From Deltaproteobacteria bacterium (GTDB lineage Bacteria > Desulfobacterota > Binatia > Binatales > Binataceae), in assembly GCA_021780225.1 (NCBI GenBank), contig JAJXZF010000036.1, positions 1 through 64,000 of the forward strand: 64,000 nucleotides of DNA, read 5' to 3'. Shown here in pieces: positions 43,209 to 52,272 of this stretch (positions are counted from its first letter, which is position 1; every line of letters begins with the position of its first letter). Under the pieces are notes generated by a model. That model searched no databases. It had not been told where the DNA came from and was given only the letters and a program-made list of their open reading frames with translations. The position numbers and the translations under genes were made by a program.

Positions 43209-44393
43209 TTAGACCTCCGCGGAAATCCGATCGCTGAGCCGGCCGATCGCCGGACGAATCGCCGGATCGACCCACTCGTCATGGATGAATTCGGGGTAAA
43301 TCGCAAGCCGCCGTTTTAGGTGAAAGCCGGCCCGCGCGCATCGTTCCTTAAGCCGCTCGAGATGCGGCCATGGAGCTTCGGGATTCACGTAATCGCGGCT
43401 GAGCGGCGAGATGCCGCCCCAATCGTTGATTCCGGCCGCGAGGAACAATTCGATTTCATGCGGCGAAAGATTCGGCGGCGCCTGCACATTCATCGCGCCG
43501 CCCAGAACCAGCCGCGCCGTCGCAAGCGCCCGCGCCATCTCCATCGCGCCCGGCTCGGGCGCGTCTTCGAGCGGCAGGCCAGGCTTGGCGCGAAAATTCT
43601 GAATGATCACTTCCTGAATATGACCGTGGCGCTCGTGGCTCGCGCGAATCGCGAGCAGGCTTTGCGCGCGCTCCGCGGGCGTATCGCCGATTCCGATCAA
43701 GATTCCCGTGGTGAAAGGAATTTTCAATTCGCCCGCCTCGTCGATCATCCTGAGCCGCACCGCAGGATCCTTGTCCGGCGCCCATTGATGCACTCCGCCG
43801 CGCGCGCGCAGGCGGGGCGAGACGCTTTCCAGCATCAAACCCATGCTGACGTTGAGCGGGCGCAGCATCGCCATCTCGCCGGGCGTCAGGATTCCGGCGT
43901 TGGTATGAGGCAGCAGGCCTTCCTCAAGCGCGGTCGCGCAGGCGCGCGCGACATGTTCGGCGGTCGTCCGAACGCCCAGCGCGGCCAGCGTTTGGCTATA
44001 TTCGCGGAACGCCAGCTCGGGTTTGTCGCCGAGGCACATCAGCGCCTCGATACATCCCTGCTCGCGGCCGCGCCGCGACCATTCCGCGACTTCGGCGAGC
44101 GTCATCGTCCAGGCGCCCGGATCGCCCGGATCCTTGCGGAACGTGCAATAGCTGCAACGGTCGCGGCAAAGATTCGTAATCGGAAGAAAAACTTTCGGCG
44201 AATAGGAAACGTCGCGGCCCTTGGAGCGATCGCGCAATTCCGCCGCAGCCGCCATCACGCGCGGCACGTCGGAATCGCCGCATTCGATCAGCGCGATCGC
44301 GTCCGCTTCGTCCAATCGATCGCCCGCGAGCGCCCGCGTCAGAATCGCATCGATCCGGTTTTCGCGAGCTGCGAATGATTCCAAGTGCGCCAT
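43209..44393 (-). CDS. cofG: FO synthase subunit 1 (CofG), radical SAM
   Basis: A 394-residue radical SAM protein. The cluster motif is CRDRCSYCTF, preceded by SYSPKVFLPITNLC. Further signatures are EALMCLGDKPE, LPHTNAGILTPGEM, NVSMGLMLESVSPRL, PFTTGILIGIGDT and NDWGGISPLSRDYVNPE. In Actinobacteria CofG and CofH are fused as FbiC; here they are separate but adjacent. ATG 44393 is chosen; ATG 44420 is possible. It heads the series cofG-cofH-cofD-cofE-prenyl synthase. Confidence 0.93.
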   Translation of the reverse strand: MAHLESFAARENRIDAILTRALAGDRLDEADAIALIECGDSDVPRVMAAAAELRDRSKGRDVSYSPKVFLPITNLCRDRCSYCTFRKDPGDPGAWTMTLAEVAEWSRRGREQGCIEALMCLGDKPELAFREYSQTLAALGVRTTAEHVARACATALEEGLLPHTNAGILTPGEMAMLRPLNVSMGLMLESVSPRLRARGGVHQWAPDKDPAVRLRMIDEAGELKIPFTTGILIGIGDTPAERAQSLLAIRASHERHGHIQEVIIQNFRAKPGLPLEDAPEPGAMEMARALATARLVLGGAMNVQAPPNLSPHEIELFLAAGINDWGGISPLSRDYVNPEAPWPHLERLKERCARAGFHLKRRLAIYPEFIHDEWVDPAIRPAIGRLSDRISAEV

Positions 44394-44645
44394 CCTGATC
44401 CAGCGCCCCTTATAAGCCATCGAAATGGCAGAGGCAACCTGACCCCTCGGACAGAGGAGCCTCATCCGTCGGGGATTGGCGGCGATTCCCGCGATTTGGC
44501 GAAAATCCGGCAAATCAGTCGCCTCGGTGACGAAAACCTTGGTTTGTAGTTGCCAATTCGCGCGCGTTGGCTTGGGCGTTCGCCCCTTTCCAATGTTAGG
44601 ATCGAACCATACCAACCATTCCTCTTCCCGCGGAGAGTCGCTGCG

Positions 44646-45677
44646 ATGGCACACGCCGAAACTGTGGCCGCCTCATCCGAGACCGGCCAGCGCGTCGAAT
44701 ACGAACTCCAGCTCTACTACTGGATGAAGCTGATTCGAGCGTTCGAGGAACGGGTGTCACGGCTCCATCGGCAGAACAAAATCCTTGGCGGAGTCTATTC
44801 CGGCGCGGGCCAGGAGGCGGTCGTGACCGGCGTTTGCGCGCCGCTGCGGCCGGGCGACTTCGTCGCGCCGCTCCATCGCGACCTCGGCGTTTTTCTGGTG
44901 CGCGGCGTCGATCCGGGACGGTTGATGGCGCAACTGATGGGCAAGGAGACTGGGCTGTCGCGCGGCAAGGATTCATTCCTGCACGGCGGCGACCTTGAAC
45001 ATCACGTCTTCGGCTCGACCTCGATGCTGGGGTCGTCGCTGCCGGTCGCCGCGGGCGCCGCGCTGAAATTCCAGATCAAAAAAGAGGCGCAGGTCGCCGT
45101 CGGCTTCTTTGGGGAGGGCGCCTCGTCACGCGGCGACGTTCACGAAGCCATGAACTTCGCCGGCGTGCGCAAGTTGCCGGTGGTCTTCGTCTGCGAGAAC
45201 AACCGCTACGCCTATTCGACGCCGCTCGACAAGCAGATGGCGATCGAGAATGTCGCCGAGCGCGCGGCCGCATACGGCTTCAAGGGCCACGTGGTCTCCG
45301 GCAACGATCTGCTCGCGGTCGTCCAGCTCGCCGAAAAAGTCATTCGCCGCGTGCGCGAGGGCGGCGGTCCTGAATTGATCGAATGCAAAACCTATCGTTA
45401 TCGGGGCCACAGCGAACACGACGCCGCGCTCTATCGCGACAAGGAAGAGCTGCTGGAGTGGCAAAGCCGCGATCCGATTCCGCGCTACGAATTTTATCTC
45501 GAGAAGAAAGGGCACGACGTGAAGCGCATCCGCGAGGAAATCGACGAGCGCACGCGCGCCGTGCTGCAGCAGGCCGTCGAGTTCGCGGAACAAAGCCCGA
45601 TGCCGGCGCCCGAAGAGGCGCTGGAAGATTTGTACGCGCCCGCGCCGATGAATTCCGCCCGCGACGGGCGCGCCTGA
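44646..45677 (+). CDS. pdhA: 2-oxoacid dehydrogenase E1 component, alpha subunit
   Basis: A 343-residue thiamine-diphosphate enzyme subunit. The TPP motif is GFFGEGASSRGDVHEAMNFA...VCENN (GEGA replaces the usual GDGA). LGGVYSGAGQEAV, HRDLGVFL and the phosphorylation-loop-like YRYRGHSEHD are typical. Pyruvate, acetoin and branched-chain acids are all possible substrates, and E1alpha alone does not decide. GGAGAG precedes ATG 44646. It is divergent from cofG across 252 bp. Confidence 0.88.
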   Translation: MAHAETVAASSETGQRVEYELQLYYWMKLIRAFEERVSRLHRQNKILGGVYSGAGQEAVVTGVCAPLRPGDFVAPLHRDLGVFLVRGVDPGRLMAQLMGKETGLSRGKDSFLHGGDLEHHVFGSTSMLGSSLPVAAGAALKFQIKKEAQVAVGFFGEGASSRGDVHEAMNFAGVRKLPVVFVCENNRYAYSTPLDKQMAIENVAERAAAYGFKGHVVSGNDLLAVVQLAEKVIRRVREGGGPELIECKTYRYRGHSEHDAALYRDKEELLEWQSRDPIPRYEFYLEKKGHDVKRIREEIDERTRAVLQQAVEFAEQSPMPAPEEALEDLYAPAPMNSARDGRA

Positions 45678-45694
45678 AACGCGAGGGGAGTTGG

Positions 45695-46675
45695 ATGGAA
45701 GCCACTTATCTCGCCGCGATCAACCAGGCTCTGCACGAAGAGATGCGCCGCGACGAAAACGTCATCGTGATGGGCGAAGACGTGGCCGAACTCGGCGGAG
45801 CCTTCAAAGTCACCGACGGACTGCTGGCCGCGTTCGGCGAGGACCGCGTGATCGATACCCCGATCTCCGAAGCGCTGATCGTCGGCGCCGGCGCCGGCGC
45901 GGCGATTCTCGGGATGCGCCCGGTGGTCGAGATGCAATTCGGCGATTTTATCTCGTGCGCTTTCGATCAAATCGTCAACACCGCCGCGACGCTGCGCTAC
46001 CGGCACGGCGGCCGCGCCGCCTGTCCGCTGGTGATTCGCGCGCCCTCGGGCGCCGGCATACACGGCGCGCTGTTCCATTCGCAAAATCCCGAAGCCTGGT
46101 TCACGCGCGTTCCGGGCTTGAAGGTGGTGGCGCCCGCTACCGCCTACGACGCGAAAGGTCTTCTCAAAAGCGCGATTCGCGACGGTAATCCGGTCGTCTA
46201 CTTCGAGCACAAGCGGCTCTATCGCAGCATCAAGGAAAACCTCCCCGATGCGGAATTCACGGTTCCGATCGGCCCTGCCGAGGTGCGCCGGCCGGGACGC
46301 GACCTGTCGCTGATTACCTACGGCGGCACGCTCCATCAGTGTCTCGACGCCGCTGGCATCGTCGCCCGCGAAGACGGCTTGTCGATCGAAGTGCTCGATC
46401 TGCGGACGCTGTTGCCGCTCGATCGCGAGGCGATTCTCGGGACCGCGCGCAAAACCGGAAAGATACTGATCGTCCACGAAGATCGGCTGACCGGCGGCAT
46501 CGGCGGCGAAGTCGCCGCGATTATCGCCGAGCATGCGTTCGATTCGCTCGACGGGCCAATCCGGCGCGTCGCCGCGCTGGATACGCATACCGCTTACAGT
46601 CCGCCGCTCGAGGAATTCATTCTTCCCAACGCCAACAAGATCGTCGCAGCGATCCGCGGCCTGGCCGCATATTGA
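45695..46675 (+). CDS. pdhB: 2-oxoacid dehydrogenase E1 component, beta subunit
   Basis: A 326-residue E1beta partner. It has the MEATYLAAINQALHEEM start, VIVMGEDVAELGGAFKVTDG, DTPISEALIVGAGAGAAILG (the catalytic Glu is in SEA), EMQFGDFISCAFDQI and GIGGEVAAIIAEHAFD. ATG 45695 has GAGGGGAG upstream and is 17 nt after pdhA; longer in-frame starts would run through pdhA. The heterotetrameric E1 with a separate alpha subunit fits pyruvate, acetoin or branched-chain complexes. Confidence 0.9.
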   Translation: MEATYLAAINQALHEEMRRDENVIVMGEDVAELGGAFKVTDGLLAAFGEDRVIDTPISEALIVGAGAGAAILGMRPVVEMQFGDFISCAFDQIVNTAATLRYRHGGRAACPLVIRAPSGAGIHGALFHSQNPEAWFTRVPGLKVVAPATAYDAKGLLKSAIRDGNPVVYFEHKRLYRSIKENLPDAEFTVPIGPAEVRRPGRDLSLITYGGTLHQCLDAAGIVAREDGLSIEVLDLRTLLPLDREAILGTARKTGKILIVHEDRLTGGIGGEVAAIIAEHAFDSLDGPIRRVAALDTHTAYSPPLEEFILPNANKIVAAIRGLAAY

Positions 46676-46677
46676 TT

Positions 46678-48048
46678 ATGCCAATAGATGTGATCATGCC
46701 GCAGATGGGTGAAAGCGTCGTCGAAGGCGTTATCACCAAATGGCTGGTGCGCGAGGGCGACGCCGTTACCGAAGATCAGTCGCTTTGCGAGATTTCGACC
46801 GACAAGGTCGATACCGAAATTCCTTCGCCCGCCGCCGGGATCGTCTCGCGCATCGTCGCGCCCGAGGGCCAGACGCTGCCGATCGGCGCGCTGCTCGCGG
46901 TGATCGAAGAGCCCGGCGCGGCGGCCCGCCCGGCGGTTTCGACGCGGCCCGCGCCAACGCCCGTCGAGGCTCCGGTGCGAGCCGCGGAAGAGCCGCCGCC
47001 GGCCGCCCAACCCGCCGCGCCACAGCCGCTCGCCGTTCCAGCGTCCGCGGCGGTCGCGGCCGAAGCTGAAACCCCGGCCGGGCCGCGCCGCTATTCGCCG
47101 GTGGTGATGCGGATGGCCGCGGAGCATCGCCTCGATCTCGCCGGAGTGTCTGGAACTGGAATCGGCGGACGTGTCACCAAGCGCGACGTGGAACGCTACC
47201 TCGAATCGCTCAGACCCGCGAATCAGCGCGCCGCCGTCTCCGCCGGCAACGGCGCCGCGGCCGCGGCTCCTGCCCGGCCAAGCGCGCCGCCGTCGATTGC
47301 GCCAACGATCGGTTCGGTTTTCAAGCCGCCTGTTTATCAGCCGCGCGACGGCGATATCGTCGAGCCGTTCACCCGCCGCCGCAAATTGATCGCGGAGCAC
47401 ATGGTTTTCTCGAAAACCCATTCGCCCCATGTGCCGACCGTCGCCGAAGTCGATCTCACCCGCGTCGCCGCGCTGCGCGACGCGCGCAAAGCGGAATTCG
47501 CCGCGCGTGAAGGTTTCGCGCTCACGCTCCTGCCGTTTGCCGCGATGGCGACGGTCCGCGCGCTGAAAGAATTTCCGAAGATGAATGCGTCGGTCGTGGG
47601 CGATTCGCTGGTGATCCGCAAAGAGATCAATCTGGGCGTCGCGATGGACGCTGAGGAGGGCCTGCTGGTTCCGGTAATCCGGCGCGCCGAAGAGATGTCG
47701 GTGACCGGACTGGCCCGCGAAATCGAGCGGCTGCGGCGCAAGGTGCAGGAAAAATCGATCGCCGCCGACGATCTCGCCGGCGGCAGCTTCACGCTTTCCA
47801 ATCCGGGGCGCGAGGGCAACCTTTACGGCTTCGCCATCATCAACCAGCCGCAAGTCGGAATTCTCCGGATGGGCGAGGTGAAGAAGCGGCCGGTCGTGAT
47901 CGAAGTCGAGGGCGCCGACGCGATCGCGATTCGCGCGATGATGTATCTCGCGCTCTCGTATGACCATCGCGTGATCGACGGCGTGCTCGGCAACCGCTTT
48001 CTCTATCGCACCGCCCGCATCCTTGAAGCCGCCGATTTCGAATTATGA
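46678..48048 (+). CDS. pdhC: Dihydrolipoyl acyltransferase E2
   Basis: A 456-residue E2 core. It has one lipoyl domain (residues 1-80; lipoylated Lys in EISTDKVDTEIPSP), an Ala/Pro linker, a peripheral-subunit-binding domain (RYSPVVMRMAAEHRLDL...VTKRDVERYL), a second linker and the acyltransferase domain from about residue 225. Catalytic His/Asp are in SYDHRVIDGV. ATG 46678 is 2 nt after pdhB. E3, the lipoamide dehydrogenase, is not adjacent. A branched-chain 2-oxoacid role is an alternative. Confidence 0.9.
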   Translation: MPIDVIMPQMGESVVEGVITKWLVREGDAVTEDQSLCEISTDKVDTEIPSPAAGIVSRIVAPEGQTLPIGALLAVIEEPGAAARPAVSTRPAPTPVEAPVRAAEEPPPAAQPAAPQPLAVPASAAVAAEAETPAGPRRYSPVVMRMAAEHRLDLAGVSGTGIGGRVTKRDVERYLESLRPANQRAAVSAGNGAAAAAPARPSAPPSIAPTIGSVFKPPVYQPRDGDIVEPFTRRRKLIAEHMVFSKTHSPHVPTVAEVDLTRVAALRDARKAEFAAREGFALTLLPFAAMATVRALKEFPKMNASVVGDSLVIRKEINLGVAMDAEEGLLVPVIRRAEEMSVTGLAREIERLRRKVQEKSIAADDLAGGSFTLSNPGREGNLYGFAIINQPQVGILRMGEVKKRPVVIEVEGADAIAIRAMMYLALSYDHRVIDGVLGNRFLYRTARILEAADFEL

Positions 48049-48100
48049 GCGCCGCTGATCCGGTTTCATTCCGGGCCGCGCACGATCGAAAATAGCCGTC

Positions 48101-49108
48101 ATGCGCGCGATGGCCGTCAGAACGCCGGCCGCGATCGAAACTGGTCCGCTCGAAGCCGCCGATCTGGAAATTCCCGCTCCCGGAGCCGGCGAGATTCTGG
48201 TCCGGGTCCGGCGCTGCGGCGTATGCCGTACCGATCTGCACGTCGCGGAGGGCGATCTGGCGCCGAAGCGTCCGCGGATCGTTCCCGGCCATGAAATCGT
48301 TGGCGTGGTGGAAAAATCGGGCCCCGGATGCCGCCGGTTCAAGCCCGGCGCGCGCGTTGGAATCGCGTGGCTGCGGGAGACTTGCGGCGTCTGCGCCTAT
48401 TGCCGGCGCGAGCGCGAGAATCTCTGCCCGAACGCCCGCTTCACCGGATGGGACGCCGACGGCGGCTACGCCGAATTTGCTGTCGTGCGTGAGGATTTCG
48501 CCTACGCGCTGCCGGCCGCGCTCGCCGACGACGCGGCCGCGCCGCTGCTGTGCGCCGGAATTATCGGTTATCGCGCGATCAAGCGGGCGGCGATCGCGCC
48601 CGGCGCGACCGTCGGCCTTTACGGCTTCGGCGGCTCGGCGCATCTCGCGCTGCAGGTGCTCAAACATTGGCGCTGCCGCGTTTTCGTGATGAGCCGCGGC
48701 GGAGTGCATCGCGATTTGGCGCGCGACCTTGGCGCCGATTGGATCGGCGCGGCGGAAGAACCGCCGCCGGCGCCGCTCGCCGCCGCGATTTTGTTCGCGC
48801 CCGCCGGCGGCCTGGTTCCGTCCGCGCTCGCGGCGCTCGATCGCGGCGGCGTGCTGGCCGTCGCCGGCATCCACCTAACGCCGATTCCGCCGCTCGATTA
48901 CGAGCGTCATCTGTTTTACGAAAAGGAGCTGCGCAGCGTCACCGCCAACACCCGCGCCGACGGTCAGGAGTTCCTCGATCTGGCGGCGCGAATCCCGATC
49001 GTGAGCCATACGATTCCGCTCGCGCTCGCCGACGCGAATCGCGCGCTCGCGATGCTCAAGCACGATGAATTGAAGGGCGCGGCGGTCTTGCGCGTCTCGG
49101 CCGAATAA
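48101..49108 (+). CDS. Zinc-dependent alcohol dehydrogenase (AdhA-like)
   Basis: A 335-residue medium-chain dehydrogenase. Catalytic zinc ligands are Cys in RRCGVCRTDLH and His/Glu in VPGHEIVG. The structural zinc uses CGVCAYCRRERENLC. The cofactor site is the GLYGFGGSAHLALQV stretch. It resembles the zinc-binding alcohol dehydrogenase group of TIGR02822. It is 52 nt after the E2 gene and may share its transcript, but its substrate need not be related. Confidence 0.87.
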   Translation: MRAMAVRTPAAIETGPLEAADLEIPAPGAGEILVRVRRCGVCRTDLHVAEGDLAPKRPRIVPGHEIVGVVEKSGPGCRRFKPGARVGIAWLRETCGVCAYCRRERENLCPNARFTGWDADGGYAEFAVVREDFAYALPAALADDAAAPLLCAGIIGYRAIKRAAIAPGATVGLYGFGGSAHLALQVLKHWRCRVFVMSRGGVHRDLARDLGADWIGAAEEPPPAPLAAAILFAPAGGLVPSALAALDRGGVLAVAGIHLTPIPPLDYERHLFYEKELRSVTANTRADGQEFLDLAARIPIVSHTIPLALADANRALAMLKHDELKGAAVLRVSAE

Positions 49109-49173
49109 ATTCGCCGCGCCGGTGTGTCATCCGGCGCGTATGCGCCAGGAATGACAGCCAAAACGCCCCACTA

Positions 49174-49226
49174 TGTCATTCTGATCTGGTCCTGAGCGTA
49201 GCGCAGGACGCAGCGAAGAATCCTGA
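49174..49226. repeat. Dispersed TGTCATTCTGA repeat, copy 1
   Basis: An intergenic sequence beginning TGTCATTCTGA and closing CAGCGAAGAATCC, with an internal GTCCTG/CAGGAC stem. A shorter relative is at 62384-62414. The 207-bp gap holding it lies between convergent genes. Confidence 0.5.
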
Positions 49227-49272
49227 GAATTCCGCTTGCGCGGAAGTTTGCCGGCCACGGCGGCGAGACTGA

Positions 49273-49302
49273 AACGCCGGCGCGATGGTCCGCGCCGGCG
49301 TT
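49273..49302 (-). terminator. Terminator of the tannase-family gene
   Basis: A perfect 12-bp stem, AACGCCGGCGCG (49273-49284) with CGCGCCGGCGTT (49291-49302), has a 6-nt loop. It lies 13 nt beyond the - strand stop codon and is followed on that strand by TTTC. Confidence 0.65.
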
Positions 49303-49315
49303 CGTTCCGGCCGAA

Positions 49316-50956
49316 TTATCGGCCGTTGTTGTTGCTTGATTTTATATGGTCGCGGCAAACCCAGTTCGCGGCGTCGTCAACGCTGCCCGAACCGGTGTAC
49401 ACCGCGATTTGCGGATAGGCGCAAAGCGGAAACGTCCGCCCGGTCCCGGGATTTTCGCCGATAATCGAGTTTGGCGCCATGTCCGCTTCGACCCATTTGA
49501 TCAAAGGCGTCAGCGGATCGAATTCATACGGCCCAGGACCTCCGGTGCAATGATGCATCCCCGGCACCATGAACAGCCGCGCGTGTCGCCGCAGCTTGTT
49601 GAAATCGCCGTGGAGGGCTTTGCGCGCCCCTTCGTAGTAATCGACGCTGACGAACGGCGTCAGCGCCGGATCCGCCCATCCGTGGTACATCAGCAGTTTG
49701 CCGCCGGCATGGAAGAATGGCTTCAGATTTGGATCTTCTCCATCCGAGCCATATTCCGTCACGATTTTGTCCAATGTCCGGATGTCGCCAAGCTTGTGAA
49801 AATCGAAGCTGAGCGAGTCGTAGCTCGGATCCTGGAAGGCGAAATACTTCATGAACTGGTCTTGAAACGAGAACTGGTAAGGCGCCGCGCCGAATGACGC
49901 CGGCACGGTTCCCCACGGATTCGCGCTGTCGAAGGCCGGCGTGGTCGTGCCGGTAATCCATGCCGTCCAGCCGTCGGCGCCGCCGGGGTTGCTCGGCGTG
50001 TAGCCCGGATAGAGCCGACCGCCGACGCCTTGCGCGCCGTGCAGAATCGCCTTGACGGTTTTGACCTGCGCCGCGCTCAGGCAATTGGTCGTCACACCCT
50101 GTTTGCACTCGATGCTCTTCGGGTTGAAATGGCACAACCGCGGATCTTCGATCATCCCATCGACCAGCCCGTCCGAAGCGTCGCATTGCTGCGTCACCGC
50201 CGCGTCCAAAGTGGCGATTGCGGCCGGATCGAGATAACCGTCGGGACTCTGCAACAACGCTTGATCGTTCCAGTTGAAGCCCGCGATCGGATCGCCGATC
50301 GCCGGATCGCCGGCGATGATGCCGTTGAAATCGGTCGGGAATTTTTGCGCCTCAACCAGCGCCTGCCGTCCGCCCGTCGAGCAGCCGTCGAAATAGGAAA
50401 ACATCGCCGAGCCGTAATACGCGTTCGTCAGAGTCTCGGCCGCGAGCGCGCTCAGATGCACCGCGCGGTAGGCGAAATCTTCGATCGCCGCGAGATTCGG
50501 ATCGCCCGCCTGACCGCCGATCAGGGCGAAACTGCCGTCCAAATCGCCCGCGCCGATCCCATTGTAGGGCGACTCATGGCCGGTGTCGGTCACAGCGGCC
50601 GCGAAACCGAAGCCGATCGCCGCCGCGTATTCGCCGCCGAGCACGCCCTGCAGGCTCCCGGCGTAGCCGCCGTTGCCGATGAAGATGAACATCTTGTTCC
50701 AGACGGTCGGCAGGCCCAGCGCGAACAAGACCGAGCCGTTTTGATTGTCGGTCGTGGTCGCGATCGTGCCTCTGATGTCGCAGAAGGTGGTAAGAGTGGC
50801 CGAAGTGATCGTTACGTTCGCCGGCGCGACGCTCTGCAAATCCGTAACCGTGCATCCCGGCGTTGTTGCCCATCCGTATGTGGCGCGCGCCAATAGCGCG
50901 AAAACTATCGCGGCAAGAGCGATCGAGCCTTTAACGGCAAATCGATTGGTTTTCAC
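49316..50956 (-). CDS. Secreted tannase/feruloyl esterase family protein
   Basis: A 546-residue extracytoplasmic esterase. The signal peptide spans about residues 1-30 (GSIALAAIVFALLARATYGWA). The family's Cys-linked catalytic triad is intact: C192-S193 in DGCSTGGRQ, D429 in GWADP and H469-C470 in GMHHCTGG. A calcium-loop-like CDASDGLVDGMIEDPRLC is also present. Members hydrolyse esters of gallic, ferulic or other aromatic acids, so plant-derived phenolic esters are likely substrates. It is monocistronic, with a 288-bp AT-richer upstream gap in which no clear promoter was fixed. Confidence 0.87.
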   Translation of the reverse strand: MKTNRFAVKGSIALAAIVFALLARATYGWATTPGCTVTDLQSVAPANVTITSATLTTFCDIRGTIATTTDNQNGSVLFALGLPTVWNKMFIFIGNGGYAGSLQGVLGGEYAAAIGFGFAAAVTDTGHESPYNGIGAGDLDGSFALIGGQAGDPNLAAIEDFAYRAVHLSALAAETLTNAYYGSAMFSYFDGCSTGGRQALVEAQKFPTDFNGIIAGDPAIGDPIAGFNWNDQALLQSPDGYLDPAAIATLDAAVTQQCDASDGLVDGMIEDPRLCHFNPKSIECKQGVTTNCLSAAQVKTVKAILHGAQGVGGRLYPGYTPSNPGGADGWTAWITGTTTPAFDSANPWGTVPASFGAAPYQFSFQDQFMKYFAFQDPSYDSLSFDFHKLGDIRTLDKIVTEYGSDGEDPNLKPFFHAGGKLLMYHGWADPALTPFVSVDYYEGARKALHGDFNKLRRHARLFMVPGMHHCTGGPGPYEFDPLTPLIKWVEADMAPNSIIGENPGTGRTFPLCAYPQIAVYTGSGSVDDAANWVCRDHIKSSNNNGR

Positions 50957-51244
50957 GGTCTCTCCCCCGGAAGGTTGGTCGCCGCGCCACCCCCTTGATT
51001 CGCTTCCGCAACCCCAGCGTCCGCGACGCTCGTTACGCAGTGAATTACAAGCGTTGAAGATTCGATACCAGCGATATTGCTACTCGTCAATCGCGATTGT
51101 GTAAATCAAGGGGCAGGTGGGCGAGTGATCATTTTATATCGTCACGCGGAATCGAATTGCGTCAATTAGCGACGGCTTTACGCACGCTCGTCGAATCCAT
51201 AACTTTTAGCGGGAACTACTTGATTCAGTATCGGCCACGCGGAG

Positions 51245-51949
51245 ATGGAGCGCGGATCGAAAATGCCGGATGAGCGGAAATCCAAAAATCCGCGGCGGAC
51301 GCCGGAAAACGGCTCAAACGCGGAAGACCGCCACACGCTCGATATGGACTTCGCGGACGGCCCCGGACTTACCCGCGGCGAGCGGACGCTGGTGAGTCGT
51401 CTCGCCAACGTTCTGCGCTTCAATGATTTTATGACCCTGCTTATGGTCATGGCGACCGCGTTCAGCGCCTTCTCGACGTGGCGAACCGCCAAGGTGACCG
51501 GTTTGCTGTATAGCGTCGCAGAGCGTCCTTACCTCGGCGTGCTGGACGTTCGCTTCGAAAATTCGGCCGCCGCCCCGATTCAGGACCACGATATGCATCT
51601 GGTGGTCGATTGCCGGAATTTTGGCCACGTGCAGGCCACCGACGGCGTCGCGCGCGTCCGGGTTATGATCGACGGGCGCGTGCTGCCGCATCAGCCGGGA
51701 TCGCTCGCGGTCAACAATATCGGGATGGTCTCGCCGAACGCTCCCCATCTGCTTTTTCGGTTTATTCCATTGAATGTTTACCAGGCGGTGCGTGCGGGCA
51801 AGTCGCGGATGGTCGTGCAGACAATCGTCAACTATCGCGGTCCCGGCGGCCGGGCCTTCTGTTACAACGAACTGACGACCTACGAACCTCATTCGGATCG
51901 ATTTATCGCGAGCGGCGGCAACGATCGCTGCGACGGCGAAATTTATTGA
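51245..51949 (+). CDS. Membrane-anchored protein of unknown function
   Basis: A 234-residue protein with a polar N-terminus (about 55 residues), one hydrophobic segment (NDFMTLLMVMATAFSAFSTW, residues 60-79) and a soluble C-domain with beta-strand character (RPYLGVLDVRFEN, HLVVDCRNFGHVQATDGVAR). No family is recognised. The fold could be immunoglobulin-like, judging by strand pattern only. ATG 51263 is an alternative start. A short hairpin overlaps the stop (51947-51966). Confidence 0.55.
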   Translation: MERGSKMPDERKSKNPRRTPENGSNAEDRHTLDMDFADGPGLTRGERTLVSRLANVLRFNDFMTLLMVMATAFSAFSTWRTAKVTGLLYSVAERPYLGVLDVRFENSAAAPIQDHDMHLVVDCRNFGHVQATDGVARVRVMIDGRVLPHQPGSLAVNNIGMVSPNAPHLLFRFIPLNVYQAVRAGKSRMVVQTIVNYRGPGGRAFCYNELTTYEPHSDRFIASGGNDRCDGEIY

Positions 51950-52050
51950 CGCCGATTCGGGCGTCAGCCCGGCTGCTTAAGCGATTCCGCCGTTTCTTAG
52001 GCCATTGCGCCGGCCCCCGGCTTTTGCCAATCCTGATCATAGGTTCCGCG

Positions 52051-52242
52051 ATGCGCTGTCCGATCTGCCGAAAAAAGAGCGACGCTTCTCCAGCCAACCG
52101 CTTCCGGCCGTTTTGCTCGGAGCGATGCCGCACCGTCGATCTGGGCGCATGGGCGGGCGAGGGCTATCGCGTCGCCGGACGTGAAAGCGACGACGTTGAG
52201 CATCCTGATGATCGTCCGGCGCCAAAAAAAATTCTTCATTGA
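52051..52242 (+). CDS. yacG: YacG-family DNA gyrase inhibitor
   Basis: A 63-residue zinc protein. The four ligands are CPIC and, further on, CSERC in the pattern C-x2-C-x15-C-x3-C; DLGAWAGEGYRVAG is the family's signature tail. E. coli YacG binds GyrB and inhibits gyrase. ATG 52051 is short of any neighbour and is easily missed because a longer open frame runs through it from upstream. It lies 30 nt before lpxA. Confidence 0.88.
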   Translation: MRCPICRKKSDASPANRFRPFCSERCRTVDLGAWAGEGYRVAGRESDDVEHPDDRPAPKKILH

Positions 52243-52272
52243 TAGTTCTTCAGCCGGCTTCGAGAGCGTGCG

